From positions 1,178,001-1,242,000 of the forward strand of contig JAZGTN010000088.1 in assembly GCA_037783415.1 (NCBI GenBank): a stretch of 64,000 nt of DNA. Direction: 5' to 3'. Positions within the stretch are counted from its first letter, which is position 1; the number at the start of each line of letters is the position of its first letter. Below are positions 12,801-24,800 of the stretch, piece by piece. The translations under genes were made by a program, and so were the position numbers. The notes under the pieces are model-generated. The model searched no databases. It was not told the origin of the DNA and was given only the letters and a program-made list of their open reading frames with translations. The stretch is from Leptasterias polaris (Eukaryota > Echinodermata > Asteroidea > Forcipulatida > Asteriidae).

Positions 12801-15800
12801 AGGACTTCCTGTTTGAATCACATGAATGTGAAAATACTTTCCCTTCAGGAATTTAGTTCTGAGAAACGTTAACAAAGGTTGATACATTGATTCATGAAGG
12901 ACTTTCTGTTTGAGGGCTTCATGAAGGACTTTTTGTTTGAGGGCTTCTTCTGAAAGGGAAAGTACAGCATATGTTTGTGAGGAAAGATTTCAAAACCAAC
13001 CTGCGAACAATTTGAATGTGTGTTTTCAGTTCTATAGAGAAAGAAAAAGTCTAAGGTCAAAGTTTGGGGAAATGCTTCCATGCAGTGCAAAGAAAAACAA
13101 ATGTCTGTGTAAATTATTTTTATGACTTTGGGTTGAACAAAGAAAATTTTTTGATAGAGAATTGAACCTGCGACCTCCAGATTAGGAGCCAGCACTCTAA
13201 CTACTGAGCTATTTAGCCCTTATGTTGGCAGTTTCCCTATTTTGTCAATATCTTTGTCGGAAGCCATTCAACCTGTAACTGCCATATAGCCAGGGATCAT
13301 CCCTCTAGTTTATAGCCATGTGATCTCCTCGTAGGACATGGGACAACCTGGGAAATGGCAGCAGAGGGATCACCTTAAGGGGATGCAACTTTTAATGTCA
13401 AGTAATAAACCCTTAGATGGGGCGAATATTAAACCAAATGCCCTGCAATGCACTCAAAAGAACCCCGTAGACTTAGACGCTAAGATATTTAATGATATAA
13501 CAAATCGTCTTTAAACCTTACTGTTTGTATTTTGTGTTTTTCTCGGTGAGGGAACACGTTTTTTGAAAAAATATTCTGAACGTTGTGTTCTGTGTTTGTA
13601 TTTCTGTCCGCTGGTCCCAAAGCAGATATGGTGCGGAGAATCCAGGAAGCTAAGATGAGAAGGAAGTTGGAGAGGCAGCAGCAGGCCCACCATGCCAGGG
13701 AGGCCAGGAGACAACAAGGTACGCCAGATAATTCCCCAAAAGATTTCCTTTGATCTTGTGTAAAAAAATCGTGGCTGAGATGCAGGGTTTTCAAAATTTG
13801 AAATAGAGCAATCAAAGTTGCTGTTAAAAAAACCAAAAAATTTCAGAATTGCTTACTTACAATACTTTTTCATGAAGGAGTGCACTGTGGGTTCGGTTAG
13901 GGTTGATAACCCCTTAAGGTAGGGTCATTGGTTTTTGTCAGCGTAATGCTTATTTATAGGCAAAATTGTAAGGAAAGATACAATAAAAGTCACATTTGAA
14001 ATTTTCAGCTGATTACAGTGTCTACCTGCTGAGAAAACACAAAAAACTGTCTAGATATCTTCACACGAGCGTTGAATCCATCCACGTTTAGTGAGGTGAC
14101 AGCAGGTACCAACCGCATCTCTGGCCACAGTGTTTGCGCATGGACACCAACCCTCGGGAATGATTCATACATGAATCGTTTCTCAGATTCTAATGTTTTT
14201 TGTGTGAAATTTTTTCCCAAACCATATTACTTGGAAGGGGATCCATTCTCAAAATAGTTTATACTACCAACAGCTGTTGTGACCCCCTTGCCCCTTTTCT
14301 TCTGCCCCAGAGGCTATCCTTATCGTAAGTGTTAGGTACTCCACTGTAAGCCACGCCCACTTCACACAAACTGGCTCCACTGATTACTAAGAAGCCCATA
14401 ATTGCATTTGCTTGTTGCTAGTTTTTCCTTGATGATTTAATGCAAGAAACGTTTAATAATTGGACTTGGCTTTTGAATGCATTCTTCAAAGATGAGAGGT
14501 TCTTCCCAGAATGAAAACTTTCTGTCATAAGAATTGCTTCTGAAGGATGAAATGGGTGATTTGTGATAAAGTTTCAAACAGTTGTAGGCCAGCTTTGGAA
14601 CCGGAAGTAGCAGAAACTTTGGGCATGTAGCAGATATGCGTGTTTGTGACGCAATGACTTACCAATAGGTCACAGGTACAGTCGTGTTAATTGCTATAAA
14701 ATGGTTCCGTGAAATTGAGCTCTAATGAATGTAAAATGCATCATGTGGCGCGTCGTGGCCAAGCGGTCTAGTTCACCGGACCCAAGGTCTGGTGTTGTCA
14801 GCAGCAGAGTGTGGGTTCAAATCCCGGTCATGACACTTGTGCCCCTGAGCAAGGCACTTAACCATAATTGCTTCGTAAAAAGTTGGGAAGGTAGTGCATT
14901 CTGCTCTACCAGCCAGGCTCCTGGTGGATGACACCCATGCCTACATCCTTATGCACTGTGAAGGGGGTAACCCTGTTTCAGCCCCAGGAGTAGGTGGCAA
15001 TGTGTCCCTGGTGACAGTTGATTTGGGTTGACAGCCCTCAGCCCAGTGTATCCCTCACCTTGAAGTGGCCGTCCGGCCTTGTGATTTTAGGCGATATCTC
15101 ATATCTTTATATATTTTAAAATCATGTTTGGGTTAACTTTCTCGCCAGCTTTCCATGCTGCCGAGGAGAAGCGTCGTGCCAAAGAGCATCGTCTCTACCT
15201 CAAGCAGCAGCAGAAACACAACAGGATGGAGCAGCTGCGGATGGAGCGTGAGATGAGAGCCCATCAGATGGTAGAGGTAACCAGTTTGTCCTCGCATACC
15301 CCCCTCCACCTTCCTTCCCTCCTTCACCCTCTACACTCCTTCCTCTTCAGTTGTTCCCACTCCACCCCATCGAAAGTTTCACCTCAATTTTAATACTTGA
15401 GTCCCCGGTAGAGATCAATCTTTACAAAGTCATCGTGACAGTAGACCCCCTTGCTACTGACTTTCATTTGTCATGTGTAATTTTTTTGTCCAAATTTTTT
15501 GGTTTCATTATACAGTCCGTGCAAAAGTGTTCACTCCTGGAGAGGCCATTTTTGTTTTACGGTGTTTTGTCATTTGGAAAAGCCAACCTCCAAGTTGTGT
15601 AAAAAGTCTGTTCAATTCACCAGTATTCACCTTTGAAAAACAAAAAAAGTTTTCCTGTTTAGAAGTATTCTCTTTCGATGCTTTTAGTATGTTGGTATCA
15701 TGATTATAATTAAATTTGTGCGAGGCTACAATTTATTTATTTTTTTCCCAACTAAAATGCGTTTTAACGACCTCGACATTGGAAATTCTCGGTGGCAAAC

Positions 15801-18800
15801 TGTGTTATGAATCCATGGTGTTGCCAGTTGCGACCACTTTATATGCACACTTGTTGTTAAACCTGACACCAAGGTCATGGCAAGGGGGTCTTGTAGATGA
15901 TTGCCCAATTTAAAAGGCTTCAAGAGGATATAAAAAATAAAAACAAAAAATTTACAGACGGAGCACAATCTTGTTGAATGATTTGTATTTCAAAATTCGC
16001 TGTGGGGACTCTGCTGCAACTGAGGTCAACCCCAGTCACACAGTCCTTATTCCACTTTCTATTCAACCTTTTGGCAAACACTCGTTTATGAAAGCTTCCT
16101 GTCTCGTGTGAAGAGGCTTTTACTCTCATATTTGAAGAAAAACAGATAACAGATTTAGTCTTATTTTTTAAATGTCCCTAAACTCTTTTACATTCAATAT
16201 GCTAAAATTCCTAATTTACTGTTTTCTTGTGTATTTTGTACCAATGTGTATCCTTTTTGAAATTTGAAGGTTGTTCAATTCACACCGTTTTTTGTTTCTC
16301 CCCACTTCTCCTATTTGAAACTTTTGTAACAACTGGTTTAGTTCCCATGTCTGTTTTGGAATCTGCCGTCTTATTTTTTTTCTCCTCAAAATTTGTTGGT
16401 CTAGAATCCATATTCTCTATGTGTTTGTCACTTGTTTTTTTTTTCTCCCTCCTCTTTCTCAATCGAGCAGACATCTTTTTTTAATCACAAGAACAGAGAA
16501 AGAAACATCCTCTCCCAACGATTTGTCATAAAAAAACAGATGACAGATTTACGTCAATCCTTGTAGACCAAATTATGGTATCTGACACAAATGTGTGATT
16601 GTTGTTTCAATGAGAAAACAATTCAAAATTTCAGCCTCTGTTAAATACTGCGAGTACACATTTTGACACAGCAGCCATTTTGGACTTCCTTAGGCTGGTG
16701 CCTTTCATGTTCCTGTTCCACCACTGTAAACTCAGTGTTGTCTTATAAAACAAAAGATAGCCATAGTGCTAAAAGACCATTGTAATGCCAATACTTGGGA
16801 AAGCTATACCGCAAAATTTCAGACTTTCAGATATTCTCAACAAAATACAGAAATGTAAAACCTGTACAAGTATTATTTAAGAACTAACGATGTTTTACCT
16901 CCGCCGCAAGAACTTGGTTTTTATCAAAACTCCCTGACGTCCTTGGCAGTGATCGGAGGCCTCGTGCTGGACAATGTTGTTGATATTGTTTGTTATCTGA
17001 ATCTTTTCAGATGCAAGCTTCTTCAGAACAAACTCTCTTCCAGGTATGATGCCATTCTCTTGCACTGAACTCTCTTTTGGGACTAGAGGGAAAGATTTTC
17101 CCCTCGAAAGACTTCCCCCTCCAAATTCGTTTTAAACCAAAACGCTATCAAACTTTTCCCCCAGTTGTCCTATTTAACGTGCTGGTGCATGAGATTAAGA
17201 ATTCTCTGTCATCTAATGTTAAAAAAACGACTGAAGAAAACAACCCTACATTTACAAAGTTAATTTTAGCAAAATAAATAACTGACTTTATTTCTCTTCG
17301 TCCGCAGTGGGACGTAAGCTGCAAGATATTGTTTTCTTACTACCAAATGCTCTTGTAGATTCTACTTCATTCAACTTTATTTTCACAAATTGTTTTGGGT
17401 TGAATACCAGGATCAGTTATGATTTGATAGGATGAATGTTTGATAGCTGGACTCAGATTTGTACCACAAATGCATGACTAGCGACAAAGTAACACCACAG
17501 GATTCCAAGTTGAGACTACCATCCCGTCCTTCCAGAAAGAAACAAATGAAAACAAGAAAAATACAAAAATCTCGACTGCCCCCCAATGTTGTTTGGCATT
17601 GTAATGCTTGTAAATGGATTGTTGAAAATTTTTTGTGGTACAGCACTGTGATCACACACTCAAAAATGTATCGATGGAAACATTAATGGGCCGGTTGTTT
17701 CTTTTCTTTGCTTCTTGTGATGTTGTGTTGTTTGTTGTCTCATCCTTCAAGAAGGGTATTTCCAGTCACTTTTTTAAAATATTTTTTTATAACAAAAACA
17801 AGAAATATCTGTCAGTTATTTCTCTGTATAGAGAATATTTTGTTGTTGGCGGTGTAAGAGTCTGTTGTGTTGATGTCAGTGTTTGCTGTTGCTCTTTGAA
17901 AAAAAATAACATAAAAATACCCATGTTGCATTGTGCTGTTTTGACAGACCTTTGTGATGATGTTTTCTTTCCTAGAAGTAGGCCGGATCCCTCTTATGTA
18001 GTAGTGCGGTAAAAACAGTTTACATGAATTGCTCCTAAATTAAAGTAGGATTTGAAGCTGCGTATGGTGGGGAAAAACAAACTGAAAATTACGATTTGCG
18101 GTAAAACCTTGGGAAGTATCTCTACAATGAGTTGTGGGGTTTCTGGAGACAAAACACACAAATAAAAACAAAAATTTAAAGCTGGGAGTCAACCTTTTCT
18201 GAATTCAGTTTCAAGAAGACCTTTTCATTGATATTTTTCAAGTGAGAGAGTCAAACATGTTAAACCCTGATTTGTTTCTTCTTTCTGGCTATAGATTGTG
18301 AATTAAATTCCATTTAAGCAGGTTAAATGTTGAGAACTTGATGAAGGGTACACTGGGGGAATTGATATCTGCCAACAAAGAGGCAGGTAGATCTAGAGAG
18401 TCATTTGGCAGGGTGGCTGAGAGTCGGTTTGCTGTGAAGTTTAGGATTGGTGGTTGGGGGGGGGGGGGGGATTGATCAGTGTTATCATACATGTAAGCAG
18501 GCATTCAAATCAGTTTATCCCTTGAGCACCACTTGATTGGCCACTGAATGGGATCCACTTGTGGACCTAGCCTATGGACACAGGATATTTATTATACTGG
18601 CTCTGCAACTCTGCAGCTCTGCAGCTCTGTAGTTCTGCAGCTCTGCAGCCCTGTAGCTCTTCAGCTCTGCAGCTCTTCAGCTGTGCAGCTCTGCAGCTAT
18701 GCAGCTCTGCATCCCTGCAGCTGTGCAGCTGTGGAGCTCTGCAGCTCTGCAGCTCTGCAGCCCTGTAGCTCTTCAGCTCTTCAGCTCTGCAGCTCTGCAG

Positions 18801-21800
18801 CCCTGCAGCTGAACAGCTCTGCAGCTCTGCAGCTCTGCTGCCCTGCAGCCCAAGGATTCTCCGACTCCAGCTATCTTACTCTCACTTTTCTCTTTCAATG
18901 CTGATTGTGCACACACCTCTGAAATCCTCCTGGATCTGCCACATCTCAGAATCACACGCATTTACACAAGCGGATGATTTCTCAGGATATTTCCTAATTT
19001 CAGGATTTTCTCAAAAATCTCCTTGAACCTTCATATTTTTCCTGTAAGGAGTAAAGCAATCACCGAAGGGAGAAAGAAATAGCCAATATTGTGTCCAAAG
19101 CCTGCAGTTTTGTATTTCTGGTGATGCACACAGTTGGTAAACCTGGGAGGTTCCAGGTCTAGAGTAAGGGAGAAACTCATGCCACCAAGCAATTTTTCAG
19201 GAACTTTCACATACATGTACGTCAATTCTCATCCCTGATGTAAGTTCTACCTTTAGTTGTTTTAGGGGCGGTCCGGTCAGTTGAAATTTTTACATAAAAA
19301 TTAAAATAAAAATTTAAAAAAGGAGCCAAGGAACACAATTGAAGGGAGTGACTGGAAAGGCCCTTCATCTTCATATCTTGCTTGTAGTTTCATGCACCAT
19401 TTTGACTTATTTGTCTTTTGTCCGTTTTTCCCCCTTGTATGTCTGGTAATGCTGCCTCAACATTGCTTCGTCTCCGTTTCACTTTTTTTTTAAACTGTGC
19501 ATTGCTCATAAACATCATGCTCTGTTTTCTGTTGTCATTTTTGAAATATTTTTTTTTATAGTGTGGTTTTTATCATTTTAGACTTTATGATACATGTGTG
19601 AAAAGTAGTCTCTTGTCCAGCTCATTCATTTTCCTCTTTTCTCTCTGCATTTTTTATTTGCAAATGACCGTAGTCATTAAACTTGGGTTCCCCCAGGTGA
19701 ATTTGTATTTGTTTTTGTTTTTGTTTATATCTTAGGACAGAAGTATCAATCGAGGCCTATTACAATGTTGACTAAATTATTCCAAATATCTTCATAAACG
19801 TCTGGATTTTTCTTTGATTGAAAGATGGTGTTACCAAGACCGAAATTCGACTGGCAAAATCTTAAATGTTAAAATCTCTGCCGCCTTGAAAACCCACCAA
19901 AACAATCAAGTAATAAATATATTTGGGGCAAAACAAACAACCTCAACAAAGAAGTAAACATAAAAAGAGTTGGGGTTGAACAAAGAAAAATTGACTAGAG
20001 CAGGATTTGAACCATCACTCACTCACTCACTCGTCCGCATAGACAGCAAAGGTCCGTCGCGCCGATCTCCTGTGCCCACGTCCTACAGCTTCGTCCCACA
20101 TGCCGTCAATCACGCTTGGCCGACCCAGTTGTTCTTGCCAGGATGACCTGGGACGACCGCGGGGTCTCTTCCAGCCGGGACCTGGTGGTTTGCCTCGCCT
20201 GGAATCGACGGCGATGCCCAGAGCACTTTTGGCTGGGATGTTGTCAGCCAGGCGAGCGACGTGACCGAAGAAGGCGGTGCGGCGACGTTGGATATGGTAG
20301 TTGATGGTAGGCAGTCCTGTCCTGTGGGTGACCTCGATGTTACTGATGAAATTGAACCACTGGATGCCGAGGATTGAGCGTTGAGACCTCTGGTGGAATG
20401 ACTCAAGTCTTCTGAGGTCGGGTTTGAGAAGGGTCCAGGTTTCTGAGCCGTATAGCAGGACGGGAATGACACATGTCCGGTATATGCCCAGCTTGGTGGT
20501 GAGTTTCAGACTCTTTAGCCTCCAAATTCTGCGTAAGCTGTTCATAGCGGATGAAGCGAGACCGAGGCGTCTGAGGATGTCGGGTTCACTGCGTCCAGTG
20601 TTGGAGATCTTGCTTCCGGATTAATGGCCGGCACTCTACCAACTGAGCTATCTAGCCCTATGCCTGAGGTCGTTGGTTCAAATCCGGCTCTAGTCAATTT
20701 TTCTTTGTTCAACCCCAAATTTGTAAAAATTCACCAAGTCAGTTTCCCTTGTGGTGTTTTACTTGAAAATTGAAAAGAAATACACAAATCTAGAATAACA
20801 AACACTCTAATGGATGAATTCCCCAGTTACATTAACCAATTGAGGTAGGGGTGATATTTTTAAAAATAAACTTTTTATGAAATGAATATTTAGTGTTGAT
20901 TTGTACACTGTGGGGAATTATTGCAGTGTGAATGAACCCTTAATCTAACCGCATGGAGCAGGAACTTGGTCACTCCTGATATTTTATTGTTCTTTATCTT
21001 CCGATTCATCACTGGTTTCGTTTAGAAACGAGGCACGCCCCCTGTTCAATTTTGTATAACCATTTACAACTCCAATAACTATTGACCATTCGGAGAAATA
21101 ATTACAGCTTTAACCAGTTTTATCGACTAGGTTTAGTTGTGATAACCGATTAGTCTGGTTCCTGTTTTGCATGCACAGGAACGTAGAAAAAGAAAAGATG
21201 CCGAAAGCAAGTCCAAAACGGTGGAAGCCTTCAAGCGCGCCAAGGTTTGTGTTGAGTTTCCACAGATGCGCACAACATCTCATTCCATTGTTTCCCTTTG
21301 GGTTGTTGGGTCCGTAAACCAGTCTCTATTCCCCCCTCGGTGACAGTTGCTATGGGTGACGGTATTTCTGAAGGAATTTTCCAGATTAGTTATAAAGTTT
21401 TGAATTTAAAAGCGGTTGCAGTTCTACTTTCTCACTAGTTTTTGAGCGTGGTTCACATTTTGCTGTGTTGAACACTGTTTTGTTGTTTTATATATATACT
21501 TCCAGGGTAGTGGTTGGTTTGTTGTGAGGGTCTTTATCGAACTTTAGGTTTAATAGTCGCTAGTTGTCTCAGTTACTGTTGCTTTCAAGTCAACAACTAT
21601 CCCTTTTATAAGGGACAACATCTCTCTTTAGAAAACTAACAAATTATTTTTGGGTTGAATAGTATTTGATGAAGTAGCTGTCTTTTTCCCCAAATGTTGT
21701 TTGCAGTTTTCGGTGAGACTGATTTTAGTTAAAATAAAAAAATACCAAAAAACTTTGGCACTTAAACTTTGAGAACATTATTGGAAATTTTTAAAGTCTA

Positions 21801-24800
21801 CTCTAATCACTGACACTTGTTAGTCTTTGCTTTGTGGTTCAATATTTTTTTGATGAAAACATTTGCAACATAAAAGTAGTGTTTCAGTTATAAATGTGCA
21901 GGAAAAAAAAAATCTGAATCCTTAGGGACACACATTTATGTTCACTGCTGATTTTGTTTTGTTGATATTTTGTATTATTTTGCTAAGCTGTGCCATTCGC
22001 TTGCTTGTTTTTTTTTTTTTTTTTCAAATTAACCCTTTCCTCTGTTTTTAAAACTGACCCTGTTTTATTTCCTCTGTGTAAAAGTCACTTTACTGAACAA
22101 TTCGTTTCGTTGTGGTTGTGGTAATACTTGATAACATTTCCCAAATAATGCAAAAAACCCCAAACAATGGCCCTCTCTGCTTTAACTATTTTTAAAAGTT
22201 AACTTTAGAGTTATGATGTGTCATTTCTTTTGATGGCATTTTGTGATGTTACTAAAACACAGGGTTTGGCAAAAAAATGACAGTATTTTCAAATACACTG
22301 GACACATTAGCTGGTGATAAACTTCATTTATACATAAACCTTGATCCTATCCTTTTGGTGAAATACTGTTTAAAAAAAGAATTATTGGAAGCCCTTGGCC
22401 CGATTTCAAAGTGCTGTTAATCTGAGGATGTATTTCAGAAAGATGTATTTTAGATTTGTTCGCTGTGAGGAAACAAAAATGTGAGAAACCCAGCCAGACA
22501 CTAAATGGTACTTTGGCTGGTAACCTAAAAATTTAGCTGTTCATCTACTCGGGGTAGGTCTCGTGTGTTGTGTAATGCACGTGAAAGAACCCAGTTACAC
22601 TTATCATTAAGAGAACGGGTCTGCCCCGGTGTTTCTTGCAGTGGCTGCTGAATGGGTCGCAACACCTTGTTAACCCTTAAAAGGGGTTACATAGGTGGGT
22701 CTCATAATTCAGAAACTTGAAAAACCTGTCAACAAAATAATAATGACAAGCGCTTTGAGACGCCCGTAGATAAAATGCTGTATAAAAACTAGTTGTTATT
22801 AACAGCAATGAAATGGGCCATGGGACCAGTAACCTACATAACACCTTCATCTTGATAGGTTCATCTGTCGACTAAAAGCCCTCCTCACACCACACACATT
22901 TTCCTGAGAAAACCGGGGGCGGGGGGGGGGGGGGGGGGGGGGAACATTGGGTGGCATTTTTACACTTTGATTCCTAACCCTGGGAAAATTCCTTGGAAAT
23001 TCCCATCGAATTCCCTTGGGAATTCCTTGGAAATTCCTAGGGAGTTCCTGGGAAATTTCCTGGTGAGTTTTCCCAGGGAAGTAGGTTCTTTTTCTAGGAA
23101 ACAATAACACACCTGAAAAGCGTCCACATGCAATAACCCTGGTTTGCCGAAGTGTGCACACTTACCAAGGAAATAGTGGCAAGTTTAAACGAAACAAAAG
23201 GGTGGAGCTGTATTTTTGTATTTCCCAGGAATTTCCAGGGTTTGTGTGGTGTGAAAAGGGCTGAAATACACAGCTCACAAGGGCCAAATTCAGGCTACTG
23301 CTTATAAACAAAAACAATTTGCATGAGAATGAGAAGAACACACTTGATCACACCAGAACTTACAAGAATAATTTGGAAGAGTTAAACAAATGTTGACTAA
23401 TTTAAACTGCAAATTTTGGGAAGTGAAAATTATTGAGGTAATCTTTTGAAGTAGCGATACAAGTCTGCAAGTCACTTAACATTTGTGTGGGTGGATGAAA
23501 CACTATTCCTGATGGTGACTAGGGCATATTAAGCTAGTCGAAAGTGACAAAATACTGATGCAGATTTTGTGAAAACTACAAACTGTGAATCACACTCGGT
23601 CAATAACCCACAAAGTGTAACTCAAAAGCCAGATACCCAACCCTTCACCATGAATGAAGCAACAAAGTGTTCAACCATTACTTGTTCTAGACAAGACCGT
23701 AAATTTTGAGCAGAGAAAGGGCTGTGAATTTGGCCCTCTATCATCAGTTATTCACATTGGCGTGACATTGATTGTGTGAAACCACCTTGTAGTGTGGAGG
23801 GATGACCGGGTTCCCCTTTGTTCAATTCTTGGTATGCTTTTCTTGTGACAGGAACGAGAGATGAGGAGGCAGCATGCTGTTCTACTTAAGCACCAGGTGG
23901 GTACAGACAAGGTCGAGATTTGGTGTCGATAAAAAGAAAATGGCACCCATGAGCAAAGATATTGACAAAATATGGAGACTGCCATCATTGGGCTAGATAG
24001 CTCAGTTGATAGAGCGCCGGCACGTCAATCCGGAGGTCGTTGGTTCAAATCCCGCTCTAGTCAATTTTTTTTTGTTCAACCCCAAGTAAAAAACCCAGAT
24101 TATTTAAAATCTGAAAGCTAACGGATTGTAAAGTTCATGCAAGTACCAATTCTGTACTCCAGAGAAACTTTCAACACTGAAACTTTGGTCTTGGATACAC
24201 TTACTTACAATTAAAGACAATCCAGACTTTTATCTGAATTCAGAATTTTCTAAAAATAAAAATGCAGTAACTTTTCTCCAGATTAAAATATATCCTGCTC
24301 TTTGATGTATCTCTCTAATGTTGAAGATGCTTATCCCAAAAGCTCCGTGGAGTCTATAACTTCAGGGCCCAATGTCATAGAGCTGCTTAAGCACAAAAAA
24401 TGGCTAAGCACAACCAAATAGGGTTACCAGCAAAATAACATGTCGCATTATGTACAAACTGTGACTGGTATCCTGCTTATTTTTGCTGAGCAAAAAGTTG
24501 TTGAGCACAATTTTCTGCTTAAGCAGTTCTTTGAAATACCACCCAAGGTATGGATCCAAGTTTCAGACTTTTCTGTCGGCAACAACTTGCACCTCTTGAA
24601 CACTGTACATTTCATCAATAGTAACAAATCTTGTGTACTTGTTTTCGGTTGATTCAGGAACGTGAGCGTCGCAAGCACATGCTTATAATGGTAAGAAGTT
24701 TTTGACGTGATGCTGTTGTTTTGATAATGCCGTGGTTCATTAAACCTCACCCCTTCACCCATGGTGTGTTGACCAATCATAGCTGTGATTGCTCTCATCA

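Larger units (their letters stand above)
17044..21178 (+). other. Intron 11 (4.1 kb)
   Basis: Holds an 8-bp CTGCAG-type array (18600-18850), a G homopolymer (~18457-18471), a LINE fragment inside a SINE (19968-20662) and another SINE (20663-20775). The rest is AT-rich without a gene. Confidence 0.7.

Noticed and set aside
18548..18904. 118-codon Ala/Leu/Cys/Ser ORF
   Set aside because: Produced by the 8-bp CTGCAG array; no splice or start signals.
20027..20545. 172-codon minus-strand ORF as a host gene
   Set aside because: It is the C-terminal end of a LINE protein, lacking the catalytic domain and inserted in a SINE.
23990..24063. Functional tRNA gene
   Set aside because: Boxes A and B are good but the anticodon loop is 9 bases, and the same sequence is scattered with shared flanks; it is a SINE head.
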